64,000 nt of DNA from Planctomycetota bacterium (lineage in GTDB: Bacteria > Planctomycetota > Planctomycetia > Planctomycetales > Planctomycetaceae), in contig JAQCEJ010000003.1 of assembly GCA_027618475.1 (NCBI GenBank), forward strand, positions 49,812-113,811. Reading direction: 5' to 3'. This document shows positions 17,477 through 26,414 of the stretch, piece by piece. Numbering within the stretch: position 1 is the first letter of the stretch; every line of letters starts with the position of its first letter. A program made the translations under genes and the position numbers. Under the pieces are notes generated by a model that saw nothing but the letters and a program-made list of their open reading frames with translations, did no database searches and was not told the DNA's origin.

Positions 17477-18418
17477 TCAATAATCGTGACGCAACATATG
17501 AACGACCCACAGGACTCCGATAATTTCCAAAGTGACGGCGACAACCATCAACGTTTTTCCGACAGGGTCTTCGAGTAATACGGAGACATGTTCCGGCTGG
17601 AACAGGAACATGATGATGTAAACGATCGGAGAAAGAATGGCGATGAGCATCGTCGATGTGCGTCCGGCACCGGTCGAGGCTTTCATCTGACGCCGATAAT
17701 TCAGTCGGTCGCGGACGACGTTCGCCATCCGTTCGAGAGCCACCGGCAGATTACCCCCCGTCTGGCGATGGACCAGTAACGTGGTGACCATCATTCGCAG
17801 TTCCATCAGACGGTTGCGGCGGGAGAGGTTCTTCATCGCCGAACTGAGCGAAAGACCCATTTGCATCTGACGCGAGCAGCGTGCGAACTCCTGGGCCAGG
17901 ACGCCGCGCGATTCTGATCCGATAAGTTCGACGGCCTGGTCGACGCTTTCGCCGGCGCGAACCGCCCGAGCCATAAGATCGATGACGTGCGGCAACTGCT
18001 CTTGAATTTCTTTGAGACGCTTACCGCGGTAGTACATCCAGATCAGCAGCGGAACGAACATTCCGACAGCCATTCCCATCGATCCGATGCCGAAGTTGTC
18101 GTAATAGATGAAGAGAATTCCGCCGATAAATAGACCCGATGCGAGCAGCATCAGAAACGCGGTCATCGACGACATTTCCTGGCCGCTTTCCAGAATCAGG
18201 CGATCAAACGCCTGATCGATACGACCGGTAATGCTTTGAGCCGGCTTCTCGTCGAAGACGTTGGGAGTTCTGCGAAAACTGCGACCGCGTCCCAGGCCCA
18301 GGCCGATTCCGGCAGAACCGTCACCCGTGATGACAAGATCGCGAATCACCATCATCACGGCACCGCAAAATGCGACGATGGCAAAAAAACAAACGACTGA
18401 TATGACGGAAAGGTCCAC
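17477..18418 (-). CDS. tadB: Tad pilus inner-membrane protein TadB (GspF-like)
   Basis: 313 residues with an N-terminal helix (ISVVCFFAIVAFCGAVMMVI), a helix pair near 85-130 and a type II secretion F domain from about 140 to 280. Signatures are QLPHVIDLMARAVRAGESVD, GVLAQEFARCSRQMQMGLSL and LLVHRQTGGNLPVALERMA. It forms the membrane platform of the Tad secretion machine with TadC. It lies 68 bases after cpaF and 124 bases before tadC, all on the same strand. Confidence 0.92.
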   Translation of the reverse strand: MDLSVISVVCFFAIVAFCGAVMMVIRDLVITGDGSAGIGLGLGRGRSFRRTPNVFDEKPAQSITGRIDQAFDRLILESGQEMSSMTAFLMLLASGLFIGGILFIYYDNFGIGSMGMAVGMFVPLLIWMYYRGKRLKEIQEQLPHVIDLMARAVRAGESVDQAVELIGSESRGVLAQEFARCSRQMQMGLSLSSAMKNLSRRNRLMELRMMVTTLLVHRQTGGNLPVALERMANVVRDRLNYRRQMKASTGAGRTSTMLIAILSPIVYIIMFLFQPEHVSVLLEDPVGKTLMVVAVTLEIIGVLWVVHMLRHDY

Positions 18419-18486
18419 GACTCATATGCTCCTGTGAGGAGATTTTCTTAACCGATTCACTATGCCGATGCGCTTCGCAACCGGCG

Positions 18487-19833
18487 TTAAATCATCTTGA
18501 CGGGAATGCGGCGTTTCTCGAACATGCGATCGCTCAATTGTACGCCGGCCGACTTTAAGCTTTCGAGACAATTCGGACGATACCCGGTGACGAAGAATTC
18601 GCCGATGGCATACCCTTGTTCGTCGACGCCGGTCTGATGGAAACCAAACACGTCTTGAAGCTGGATCTCGCCCCCTTCAACTCCCGTGATTTCGGAGACG
18701 CGCATGACGCGGCGTGCCCCTCCTTTTAATCGCGACAGATGGACGACCAGGCTGATGCCGTTGGCGATATATTGTCTGACGACGGGGATCGGCAGATCGT
18801 AGCCGGTCATGGCCACCATCAGTTCGAGACGCGACAAGGCGTCGCGAGTATCGTTCGAGTGAATCGTCGTGAGCGACCCTTCGTGTCCTGTGTTCATCGC
18901 CTGCAGCATGTCGAGGGCTTCGGGGCCGCGAACTTCGCCGACGATGATGCGGTCGGGCCGCATACGCAGTGAGTTGCGGACGAGAGCCCGCGGAGTGATT
19001 TCGCCCGTTCCTTCGGTGTTGGGCGGCCGTGTTTCGAGTCGAACGACATGGCGGTGTTGCAGCTGAAGTTCGGCAGAATCTTCAATCGTAACGATTCGTT
19101 CGTCCTGCGGAATATACCGCGTGAGCGCGTTGAGCAACGTTGTTTTTCCGGCACCGGTTCCTCCGGCGATCAACAGACTCATGCGGGCGTCGACGGCGGC
19201 AGCCAGAAAGTCGACCATGTCGGTCGTCATTGAACCGATTTCGAGCATATCGTCGACCTGCATCGGTCGTGCCCCGAACCGGCGAATAGAAAGCGTTGGC
19301 CCATTAAGCGCCAGCGGTGGAACGACGGCATTGATACGCGATCCGTCGGGAAGGCGGGCATCGACCATCGGGCTCACTTCGTCGATGCGGCGACCGACGC
19401 GCGAGACTATCCGCTGAATGATTCTCATCAGGTGAGCGTCGTCGGCGAACAGAATCGGAGTCAATTCCAGTCGACCGTTTCGCTCGATATAAACTTCGTG
19501 AATCTGGTTGACCAGAATATCGCTGATTGTCTTATCTTTCATCAGCGATTCGAGAGGGCCGAGTCCGAAGACTTCGTCCATGATGTCGTCGATCAACCTC
19601 TCGCGTTCGGCAGGCTCGAGTCCTGCAGCGTGTTCGCGAATGAGGTCTTGTGCGACGAGTCGAACTTCTCCGGAGAGTTGTTCATGATCAGCCAGAGCCA
19701 GCATCGATAACTCGAGGGCATCGACCAGTTCTTCGTGAATCATCACTTTGAGCTTTTGATAACGAAGCTCGACGGGATCGACTTGTCGATTATCGGCATC
19801 GACCATCAGAAATCGGGAGTTCAGTGCGACCAT
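18487..19833 (-). CDS. cpaF: CpaF/TadA pilus assembly ATPase
   Basis: 448 residues from the ATG at 19833; an upstream TTG at 19863 would add ten. The N-domain shows [20 protein letters not shown] and [16 protein letters not shown]. The type II/IV secretion ATPase core has Walker [10 protein letters not shown] near residue 225, an Asp box ([12 protein letters not shown]), Walker [13 protein letters not shown] near 294 and a His box ([13 protein letters not shown]). It is the motor that drives Flp pilin polymerisation, acting at the inner membrane on TadB/TadC. Confidence 0.95.
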   Translation of the reverse strand: MVALNSRFLMVDADNRQVDPVELRYQKLKVMIHEELVDALELSMLALADHEQLSGEVRLVAQDLIREHAAGLEPAERERLIDDIMDEVFGLGPLESLMKDKTISDILVNQIHEVYIERNGRLELTPILFADDAHLMRIIQRIVSRVGRRIDEVSPMVDARLPDGSRINAVVPPLALNGPTLSIRRFGARPMQVDDMLEIGSMTTDMVDFLAAAVDARMSLLIAGGTGAGKTTLLNALTRYIPQDERIVTIEDSAELQLQHRHVVRLETRPPNTEGTGEITPRALVRNSLRMRPDRIIVGEVRGPEALDMLQAMNTGHEGSLTTIHSNDTRDALSRLELMVAMTGYDLPIPVVRQYIANGISLVVHLSRLKGGARRVMRVSEITGVEGGEIQLQDVFGFHQTGVDEQGYAIGEFFVTGYRPNCLESLKSAGVQLSDRMFEKRRIPVKMI

Positions 19834-19909
19834 GGATCTCTTCTGCGCTTGGGAGGATGTCAAAAATGGGAATCACGCGAGAGGGGATTTTTTCGTTCCG
19901 TCAGTTGCC

Positions 19910-20122
19910 CTAGACAACATTCTGGAACTTCACGTCCATGTTATTGCAGGTTCTTACGATTTCGATGACATCTTGGGCAATCTGTTCACGAGTTGAGGGA
20001 GTCGAGTACAGACCGCGGTTCTTATTTGTGGGTGAAATTTGTATTTCGACGCCTTTGCCTGCCAACCGGGAGAAGTCAAGCAGGCGAAATAACGTCGGGT
20101 TATCGTGTTCCTCAATCGGCAC
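19910..20122 (-). CDS. Possible small protein between cpaB and cpaF
   Basis: 70 codons from a GTG at 20122 to 19910, with sequence such as TLFRLLDFSRLAGKGVEIQI and STREQIAQDVIEIVRTCNNM that looks protein-like. No family is recognised. The only start lies inside a strong inverted repeat (20110-20146), which argues against efficient translation. It could be a gene remnant or a small regulator in the tad operon. Confidence 0.25.
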   Translation of the reverse strand: MPIEEHDNPTLFRLLDFSRLAGKGVEIQISPTNKNRGLYSTPSTREQIAQDVIEIVRTCNNMDVKFQNVV

Positions 20123-20146
20123 TTTATGGCCGAATGCCGATTGAGG
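20110..20146. repeat. 12-bp inverted repeat downstream of cpaB
   Basis: CCTCAATCGGCA (20110-20121) and TGCCGATTGAGG (20135-20146) are perfect reverse complements with a 13-base loop. There is no T-run on either side. It lies 48 bases past the cpaB stop in the tad operon, where it could stabilise the cpaB mRNA or attenuate the downstream genes. Confidence 0.75.
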
Positions 20147-20193
20147 TGAATAGATGGGTTTATGAAAACGCAGATCGAGACTTTGAACCGGAG

Positions 20194-21231
20194 TTATGAT
20201 CCTCCGCCACCACCCCCACCGCTTTCACCACCACCGCCACCGCCGCTTTCGACGGCCGAATTCGGGCGTTCGCGTCCTGGAACGCGTTGGATTGCGGGAA
20301 AGGCTGAATCGTCGGAGGCTATGGGAGTGCTGATGTAACCGCTCGATCGTTCGTCCATCAGAATGTGATTTTCGAATTCATGAACCTGTTTTTGGCCGCC
20401 GAGATAGACTTCCATCGTGTTTCTAGTCCGCATGTACCGCGCACCAATCAGCTGTTCGAGCGTCATGTTGTTCGTACGATGCGAGGCACTCAGACCAACC
20501 ATAGCGGAATCGTCGTCTGGCATCCGCAGCGTCAAGCTTAATTCGCCGCGACCTTCAACCACCTTTAAGGCCTTTGCCTGTTCGGGCGTCACACCGAGCG
20601 TGACCGTGCCGTTATCGGAGATGTCGACCTTTTCACCGGGAACATTCAGTTCGTTTACGGCGAGCACCTGCACGCGTTCGAGCAGTGTCATAGTGACTTC
20701 CGTCATCATCGCGTTCGGTTCCGTGCGGAACAACACGTCAACAAGCGAACCGGGCCGGGCATAACCGGCAACGGCACCGACATTCTCGATGGGAATCGTT
20801 ACGGCACGATAACCGGGCTTGAGAAATTCGGTGACACCGGGTGTCATTCCTTCGGGATAGAGATCTTCAGGTTTGAAAGTGTCGTACTTTCCAACCGGGG
20901 TTTGAAGAACGCGCCCTACGATCTGACGGGCATCATTCATGAAGCCCTTCCCTTTCAACTTCGGATGACTTGCGCGTTGCTTTTCGTTGACCGGAAGAAT
21001 CGTGATATCGCTCAGGCGGATTTCGCGCCCCGGTTGGAGGTCGGCGTTCGCAATCGGAATGTACAGCATCTTTTCGGTGACTGTTACTTCCTCTTGGACG
21101 ACCTCGGGTTTATGGAGGTATTGTCGCACCATATAGGCTCCCCCCAAACCAACGAGGATGGCAAATATGGCTGCCGTCATTGTTCCTGGACTAAATCTTG
21201 CCACCTTCAGTACCTCCCTGGCACCGGCCAT
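20194..21231 (-). CDS. cpaB: Flp pilus assembly protein CpaB/RcpC
   Basis: 345 residues with an N-terminal membrane anchor (TMTAAIFAILVGLGGAYMV), a SAF-type domain at about 45-125 (LYIPIANADLQPGREIRLSD, GRVLQTPVGKYDTFKPEDL) and the RcpC domain to about 240 (GYRAVTIPIENVGAVAGYAR, GSLVDVLFRTEP, TLLERVQVLAVNE). The C-terminal tail is almost pure glycine with serine and glutamate (residues about 328-345), encoded by a GGC-type tract. It is a periplasmic-side component of the Tad machine, the second gene after the pilin-like protein. Confidence 0.92.
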   Translation of the reverse strand: MAGAREVLKVARFSPGTMTAAIFAILVGLGGAYMVRQYLHKPEVVQEEVTVTEKMLYIPIANADLQPGREIRLSDITILPVNEKQRASHPKLKGKGFMNDARQIVGRVLQTPVGKYDTFKPEDLYPEGMTPGVTEFLKPGYRAVTIPIENVGAVAGYARPGSLVDVLFRTEPNAMMTEVTMTLLERVQVLAVNELNVPGEKVDISDNGTVTLGVTPEQAKALKVVEGRGELSLTLRMPDDDSAMVGLSASHRTNNMTLEQLIGARYMRTRNTMEVYLGGQKQVHEFENHILMDERSSGYISTPIASDDSAFPAIQRVPGRERPNSAVESGGGGGGESGGGGGGGS

Positions 21232-21506
21232 GTGCCGATTACACGAACCCCATGTCGATCGCGATCCTCGCTCCGACTAGGGCGACATGTCTGTTACACA
21301 CCCCACCTGTTTACGTCCTATTTTGACAGGTGAAACGTACGCATTTCCAATATTTAGCACGCGTGTTGACGTTCATTAACACGGGCATTAACTCAAGTTT
21401 GCATTAACTCCTGCAGGGCTCTGACGATGTTCGAACATCGAGAGAACTCTACATCCAATTCTTATACTTCTTATTAAACCTCGAAAATGAGCGATAGAAC
21501 TGTGGG

Positions 21507-21809
21507 TCAACCTTCCGGAGAAGCGGCTTCGTCGGTGATTGAGATGCATGCCGGCTCAGAACCGGCTTCATCAAGGAGATCGGTCGGTGCATCGCTGTAT
21601 TCAGATATAACACCATTGACATTAACGCTATACGACTGATCAAGCGAATCAAACGCCACCGCCATGTCGCCGAACTGCTGAAGGAATTGATCCCGCAACG
21701 TGGCAAAACCAGGCAGTAACCCTAAGATACAAATGGTGAACATTAAGATGAGGAACAGGTAGTCGGCACTCCCCGACTCATCCTGCCATAATCGCTGAAT
21801 CATGTACAT
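21507..21809 (-). CDS. Flp pilin-like small membrane protein
   Basis: 100 residues from the ATG at 21809, with GAAGAAGG about 10 bases upstream. A short basic leader (MYMIQRLWQDESG) precedes SADYLFLILMFTICILGLLP, a hydrophobic helix. This is the order of a Flp/TadE-type prepilin, where cleavage after the glycine leaves an acidic residue and a tyrosine near the new N-terminus. The rest (FATLRDQFLQQFGDMAVAFD and an acidic tail) is soluble. Its place upstream of cpaB in the same direction, 275 bases away, supports a pilin or pseudopilin role. The E-Y pair of classical Flp is replaced by D-Y. Confidence 0.6.
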   Translation of the reverse strand: MYMIQRLWQDESGSADYLFLILMFTICILGLLPGFATLRDQFLQQFGDMAVAFDSLDQSYSVNVNGVISEYSDAPTDLLDEAGSEPACISITDEAASPEG

Positions 21810-22443
21810 ATGACGTAATCCTTCTTCCGTCCCGGTTCGCATAATCTCTACCGTAGAAAGAGACACTTGCGATTTGCGTACCACGAATTCGCCGGAGACC
21901 AAAAAACTGGCAATCGTCGTCAAAGTTCGTTGACTCTCGTTCACACCACTCCGTTGAACATGTCGACTCCATCTGGCCTGAGAACAACGTCCATATGCGG
22001 TTCAGTCAGAATTCTTTCCACAATAAATTGACGTAACAGAACAATAATTAAATGGTTAGGAAAACCATCAGCAGTAACTACGTGACAGTCCAAACGCGGT
22101 AATTTGAAACATCATTTTCTGGGGACCGATCGAATCGCCCGCAGAACTACCACAGCCCGGCACCGATGTCTTGGCGTGTATTCAGCGATGTGCGTCTACC
22201 GAACGCCTCGCTATGATTCGCGAAATCACCGGTTCCTCAAATTCGTCAGACCCTCAAAGAAAACGTCACGCCGGCCACAATGGCTCCCGCGAAACGCCCC
22301 TGTGTTGAGTGCTGTGATACAACAAGCGTTTCAGGTCGTTTAAAGCACCTTGAAGCCAAGCTTCTCGTCTTGGTTTCTGGACATCGTCCCCAAAACTTTG
22401 TGAGGTCAAATCGACAAGCCTGGCATTACTGAGGATCAACCCA
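21810..22443. other. Intergenic region without a supported gene
   Basis: Between the divergent pilin-like and DUF488 genes. Short open frames here have no recognisable protein sequence or ribosome binding site. The region is AT-richer around 22020-22080 and may carry the promoter of the tad operon, but I cannot name elements with confidence. Confidence 0.4.
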
Positions 22444-22803
22444 ATGCAACGTAAACTTCGAGTGAAACGAGTCTACGACGAGCCGAGTACCGAGGACGGA
22501 TTTCGCATACTTGTGGACCGACTGTGGCCAAGAGGAGTCTCTAAGGACGCTGCCCGGATCGATCTTTGGGCGAAGGAACTCACACCCTCAAGCGAACTAA
22601 GAAAATGGCTCCACGACGATTTGTCGAGGTATGACGAGTTCGTCACCAAATACAGGGTGGAGCTTGAAGAACGATCCGAAGAGCTTGCCAAGTTGCTTCT
22701 GTCGCTCGATCAGCCGATTCTGACACTCGTGACTTCGACGAAAGACTTATCGGGAGGGCACGTTGTTGTGTTGAAGCAGTTTCTCGAAGATCACGTTTCT
22801 TGA
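22444..22803 (+). CDS. DUF488 family protein
   Basis: 119 residues. VKRVYDEPSTEDGFRILVDR, LWPRGVSK, LWAKELTPSSELRKWLHDD and LTLVTSTKDLSGGHVVVL are the signatures of DUF488 proteins (YeaO-like). The biochemical function of the family is not established. The length is typical. The gene ends tail to tail with the SRPBCC gene, sharing 13 bases. Confidence 0.88.
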   Translation: MQRKLRVKRVYDEPSTEDGFRILVDRLWPRGVSKDAARIDLWAKELTPSSELRKWLHDDLSRYDEFVTKYRVELEERSEELAKLLLSLDQPILTLVTSTKDLSGGHVVVLKQFLEDHVS

Positions 22804-23252
22804 CGCATCTGTTCCAAGTGCCGCTTGATGCCTCTTTTGAGCAGAAACGAGATCAGCATGAGTAGCGGCTTGGCCAGAACAGACTTCGGGTGTAATTCAA
22901 ATGAGCGAACAACCTTTGTGCCGTCGTTATTCTCTTGGAACTCCCAAGTCTCGTCGAACCCTGTCGCCAGTCGGGACACGGGGGGCGAGAACTTGTGCAT
23001 GTACAAGCTTAGGCGTCGTACCGGGTCCCACATGACGATTTCTTCGACGTGGGTTGATCCGTCTAGATTTGTGACCCGGATTCTTGTCCCCACAACTTCA
23101 GCAGTCTTGGTCTCAAACTCGGCGTGCTTGATCCCCGGCAGCGGACCATAGCCGTTGAACTCGTGCCATCTGCTCAGATCGAGAATCTGGCTGGCGATCT
23201 CGTCAGGCTTCTGAGGAAGCGTGGCTTCGCAGGAGAACTTGATCGGCTTCAT
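22791..23252 (-). CDS. SRPBCC (START/Bet v1-like) family protein
   Basis: 153 residues, cytoplasmic. FSCEATLPQKPDEIASQILD, RWHEFNGYGPLPGIKHAEF and FDETWEFQENNDGTKVVRSF follow the beta-grip and long C-terminal helix pattern of polyketide-cyclase-like SRPBCC proteins, which bind hydrophobic ligands. A hydrophobic stretch AKPLLMLISFLLKRGI in the last helix is typical. No specific ligand can be proposed. Convergent with DUF488 and overlapping it by 13 bases. Confidence 0.82.
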   Translation of the reverse strand: MKPIKFSCEATLPQKPDEIASQILDLSRWHEFNGYGPLPGIKHAEFETKTAEVVGTRIRVTNLDGSTHVEEIVMWDPVRRLSLYMHKFSPPVSRLATGFDETWEFQENNDGTKVVRSFELHPKSVLAKPLLMLISFLLKRGIKRHLEQMRQET

Positions 23253-23630
23253 TCACGGTCCTCTTGAAAATCCATTTCTGGGAATGTCCTTTGAGTAGAA
23301 CTGGATTCATAACCCGGTGTCGATGGAGATATCGTTCAAAATACTGCGAGAACTCCGCCGTCCTGAGCCCCATACCCTCAAGGCACCCGTGGATTCTTCT
23401 TTATTGCTTAACGATAGTCCTCCAGAGCGGCGAGCAATCGATATAGAACGACTTCACGTTGAATGGGTTGATGTTGTAGGTGGAATTGTCGGATCACCAC
23501 ACTGATGTGAAAATCCCAGTCTTTTCGATGAAGGCGGTGGTTCGGATGATGAAAGGCGACACAAGGATTTCGTGTCAATCGGCCCATGTCCCATACGAAA
23601 CCAATGCTGCGCCGGATTGGTTAAATACAA
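23253..23630. other. Intergenic region with a partial repeat copy
   Basis: No supported gene. A plus-strand open frame at 23317-23505 has plausible amino-acid composition but no recognised family and no clear ribosome binding site. Positions 23298-23318 (GAACTGGATTCATAACCCGG and one more base) match, in reverse orientation and with one mismatch, the right end of the 90-bp repeat family at 53.5, 59.2 and 60.5 kb. Confidence 0.4.
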
Positions 23631-23671
23631 GACAAAAGGACTTAGAGCAATTTGCTCTAAGTCCTTTTGTC
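23631..23671 (-). terminator. Perfect palindrome after tRNA-Leu, probable terminator
   Basis: A 41-base palindrome with arms of 20 bases (GACAAAAGGACTTAGAGCAA and its exact complement) around one central base. It begins 7 bases beyond the tRNA 3' end on the minus strand. The outer part gives a stem ending in T-rich sequence on both strands, so it could terminate in either direction. Confidence 0.7.
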
Positions 23672-23677
23672 GTAAGG

Positions 23678-23762
23678 TGCCGGAGGAGGGACTTGAACCC
23701 ACACGTCCGTTAAGGACACTGGATTTTGAATCCAGCGCGTCTGCCAGTTCCGCCACTCCGGC
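23678..23762 (-). tRNA. tRNA-Leu (anticodon CAA)
   Basis: 85 bases. The acceptor stem GCCGGAG/CTCCGGC is perfect with discriminator A. The anticodon stem is CTGGA/TCCAG around the loop TTCAAAA, giving CAA (plus-strand positions 23726-23728). A long variable arm (TGTCCTTAACGGACG) marks a class II tRNA, and the T arm has GGTTCAAGTCC. CC follows the discriminator but a full encoded CCA is absent. The length and variable arm fit tRNA-Leu reading UUG. Confidence 0.95.
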
Positions 23763-24312
23763 TTGATCTTCGGCGACGATGAATCAGATCGTCTTTTGTT
23801 TCAACGGGTTCGCTGCAATCGCTTGTCCGCCGAACCCGATACTATGATGCGCGGACTGGCCGTCGTCAAGACCTTCGTGCGGGTGTCGACCCTATGAAAT
23901 TGGAATTGATCCGTGTCGAGCGGATTTCACGATTCGTCTCCGGAAAAGAAGCTGGCAGCCACACGAACGTCATTTATGCGGCCGCCGTTTCTGTTTTCTC
24001 TGGTCGGTAAGGCGTTTGATCGGCCGACTCGTGAGGGGTTTCGCCTCCATTACAGCTTAAACTGGGTAAACGGGGCGATACTTGTCGGCTGGTCGGGTCG
24101 GAGGCTTCACTGAAACCTGTCTGACCTTGTCGTTTGCCGGTGCCAGCAACCGATAACTTCAATGATCGGTACCGGCGTCGCGCTGCGCGATGGCTCACCG
24201 ACACAATCAAAATCGTTTCGAACCGGTTCTAATCACAAGGTCATTGTGATTGACGGCGTAAGACGCGGGATCGATCGAAACGACGGCTGCCAAAAAAAAT
24301 AAGGGGACGGCG
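23763..24312. other. Intergenic region upstream of the flagellar operon
   Basis: 550 bases between the tRNA and flgE with no supported gene. It must hold the promoter of the flagellar operon. I see an inverted repeat at 24231-24251 and a ribosome binding site AAGGGGA just before the flgE ATG, but no convincing sigma-28 or sigma-54 promoter. Confidence 0.4.
24231..24251. promoter_or_regulatory. Inverted repeat upstream of flgE, possible operator
   Basis: AATCACAA (24231-24238) and TTGTGATT (24244-24251) are perfect complements with a 5-base spacer, 62 bases before the flgE start. The TGTGA/TCACA core resembles CRP/FNR-family operators, with shorter spacing than classical CRP sites. Its function is inferred from position only. 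Confidence 0.35.
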
Positions 24313-26070
24313 ATGGGATTAACGTCTGCACTGAACACGTCACTCAACGGATTGTCGTTAAACGAAGTCACCATCGACGTCTTGGGAAACAATATCGCCA
24401 ACGCCGGTACGAACGGTTTCAAGGCGTCCAACGTCTTATTTACGACACAGCTGGCCCGAACCCTCAGTGTCGGATCGCGTCCCACCAACAGCAGCGGCGG
24501 TACGAACCCTCGGCAAGTCGGTCTCGGTGCTGCATCGGCGGCGATTCTTAAAGATTTTACGCAAGGGGGGATCACAAATAGTGCCAGCCCCTCCGACCTG
24601 GCGATTCAAGGGGACGGGTTCTTCATTATGAATGGGCCCGACGGGCAGGCGTTCAGCCGAAACGGTAATTTCAGTTTGAACAAAGAAAACATACTTTCGA
24701 CGGCAACGGGCATGAAGGTACAGGGGTATCTCGCCGACTTGGTTACGTTTACCATTCCCGATACGAAGGTTCTAAGTGATATTGAAATTCCGCTGGGGCA
24801 GCTCAACGCGGTGCAGGCTACCAGTCAAGCAAGTCTCAGTGGTTTTTTACGCACGACCGAGGAAGCCAGCAGTTCGACACAAGGTTCGCTGGTTCTCACG
24901 CGAGCCCTCACTGACACCTCGGGGGGCACGGCCAGTACCGATCCCATCGACTCCTCGACGTTATTGACCTCGGTCTTTTTCGAAGGAAGTTCCACGCCGG
25001 TTTTTAGCGTCGGCGACGTCGTGACGTTTGCCGGGCAAAAGGGATCGAGAAGGCTGGAAACTCAAACGTTTCGAGACGGAGCGGCGACGAGCCCCGGAAC
25101 AGTAACGGCGACCACCACTGTGGGAGAATGGCTGTCGTTTCTTGAAGGAGCGCTCGGTATTACCACGCAAGCCGATGATGCCACCATTCCCAACGATTCC
25201 ACCGGTGCCGCAGCGGGCAAAGGGGCGGGTGTGACCGTCGATTCGGCCGGACGAATCCAGATTCTGGGGAACGGAGGCCTTCATAACGACATCGATCTCG
25301 CACTGGGGGATTTGAAGATCAACGATAACGAAGTCGAATTCCAACTCAACAAGGTGCAAGATGCGATTGGCGAAAGCACTGTTGTTGATTTTCCCACCTT
25401 CGACTCGCTCGGTTCTCAGGTGAATGTGAAATTGACCGCTTTCCTCGAAAGTCGCGACGACATTTCGACGACGTATCGATACATTATCGAAAGCGATGCC
25501 GATGCCGATCTTGATACGGTGATTGGGACGGGTACGTTGACGTTCGACGGAGACGGTAACGTCAAATCGGGAAAAACCACAACGGTTTCGATCGAACGGT
25601 CTAACGCCTCTTCGAATCTGCAATTCGAAATCGATCTCTCCGGCATTACGGGAATCGTGGCCTTTAACTCATCAAGTTCGCTGCAACTGAAATCACAGAA
25701 TGGAACGGCTCCCGGAACGTTGACCAACTTCGTTATCGACGAATCGGGACAAATCAACGGCGTGTTCAACAACGGTATCGTCCGCACACTGGGCCAGATT
25801 CCGCTCGCTCGATTTCTCAATCCGCAAGGGTTGCTCGAAGCGGGCGGCGGCAGCTACCGCGAAGGGGTCTCGTCGGGGCCCGCTCAGATTCTCACGGCGG
25901 GTGAAAACGGGATGGGAACGATTCGTTCCGGCTCTATCGAACTTTCGAATACCGACGTCGGACGAAACCTGGTCGACCTGATCGTCGCATCCACCAATTA
26001 TCGAGGAAACGCCCGTGTGATCAGTTCAGTTCAGCAGCTGATCGATGAATTGCTGATTCTGGGTCGATAA
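24313..26070 (+). CDS. flgE: Flagellar hook protein FlgE
   Basis: 585 residues. The N-terminus MGLTSALNTSLNGLSLNEVT with VLGNNIANAGTNGFKASNVL is the flagellar rod/hook signature. ASPSDLAIQGDGFFIMNGPD and FSRNGNFSLNKENILSTATG are typical of FlgE. The C-terminus has IELSNTDVGRNLVDLIVAST and ARVISSVQQLIDELL. The middle is enlarged relative to the common 400-residue FlgE, which suggests extra surface domains. RBS AAGGGGA lies 7 bases before the ATG. First gene of the flagellar operon. Confidence 0.93.
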   Translation: MGLTSALNTSLNGLSLNEVTIDVLGNNIANAGTNGFKASNVLFTTQLARTLSVGSRPTNSSGGTNPRQVGLGAASAAILKDFTQGGITNSASPSDLAIQGDGFFIMNGPDGQAFSRNGNFSLNKENILSTATGMKVQGYLADLVTFTIPDTKVLSDIEIPLGQLNAVQATSQASLSGFLRTTEEASSSTQGSLVLTRALTDTSGGTASTDPIDSSTLLTSVFFEGSSTPVFSVGDVVTFAGQKGSRRLETQTFRDGAATSPGTVTATTTVGEWLSFLEGALGITTQADDATIPNDSTGAAAGKGAGVTVDSAGRIQILGNGGLHNDIDLALGDLKINDNEVEFQLNKVQDAIGESTVVDFPTFDSLGSQVNVKLTAFLESRDDISTTYRYIIESDADADLDTVIGTGTLTFDGDGNVKSGKTTTVSIERSNASSNLQFEIDLSGITGIVAFNSSSSLQLKSQNGTAPGTLTNFVIDESGQINGVFNNGIVRTLGQIPLARFLNPQGLLEAGGGSYREGVSSGPAQILTAGENGMGTIRSGSIELSNTDVGRNLVDLIVASTNYRGNARVISSVQQLIDELLILGR

Positions 26071-26201
26071 CCAGCAAACGGCAGGAAAGGAAAGATCATC
26101 GGAAAACGCAGCCGCTCGTTTCGAGTATTTCCGTTTCACAGATGAGTTTTTTGCCGGGACATTTTGATCGACCAGTCTTCGCCAAACGAGGGAACAGCGC
26201 G

Positions 26202-26405
26202 GTGATAAAGTTAACTCGGCTGAACGGAGAAGAATTCGTCGTCAATGCCTCGCTGATTCAATACGTTGAAAGCCGGCCGGATACGTTCGTGACGTTGACA
26301 TCGAACGAACGCCTGATCGTCCGGGAATCGGTGGCAGAGGTCGTCAAACGGGCAATGAGTTACGCCCGCTTTGTACGTCTTATTCCGGAAACCGGGAGCG
26401 CGTAG
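26202..26405 (+). CDS. flbD: Flagellar FlbD-like protein
   Basis: 67 residues from the GTG at 26202, preceded by GAGGGA about 8 bases upstream; an ATG at 26142 would add an unrelated leader. VIKLTRLNGEEFVVNASLIQ, VESRPDTFVTLTSNERLIV and ESVAEVVKRAMSY are characteristic of the small FlbD family often located between flgE and motA. Its exact role is unclear; it is not the Caulobacter FlbD regulator. It ends 9 bases before motA. Confidence 0.88.
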   Translation: MIKLTRLNGEEFVVNASLIQYVESRPDTFVTLTSNERLIVRESVAEVVKRAMSYARFVRLIPETGSA

Positions 26406-26414
26406 GGCTGATTC

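Noticed and set aside
22104..22343. 79-codon plus-strand frame before the DUF488 gene
   Set aside because: Arg/His-rich product with no family likeness and no ribosome binding site.
24058..24081. TAAACTGG ... GGCGATAC as a flagellar sigma-28 promoter
   Set aside because: The spacing between elements is 8 bases and not about 11, and two of eight -10 positions differ, so it is not convincing.
24961..25623. Minus-strand open frame of 220 codons inside flgE
   Set aside because: Antisense to the FlgE middle domain; low-complexity Arg-rich product.
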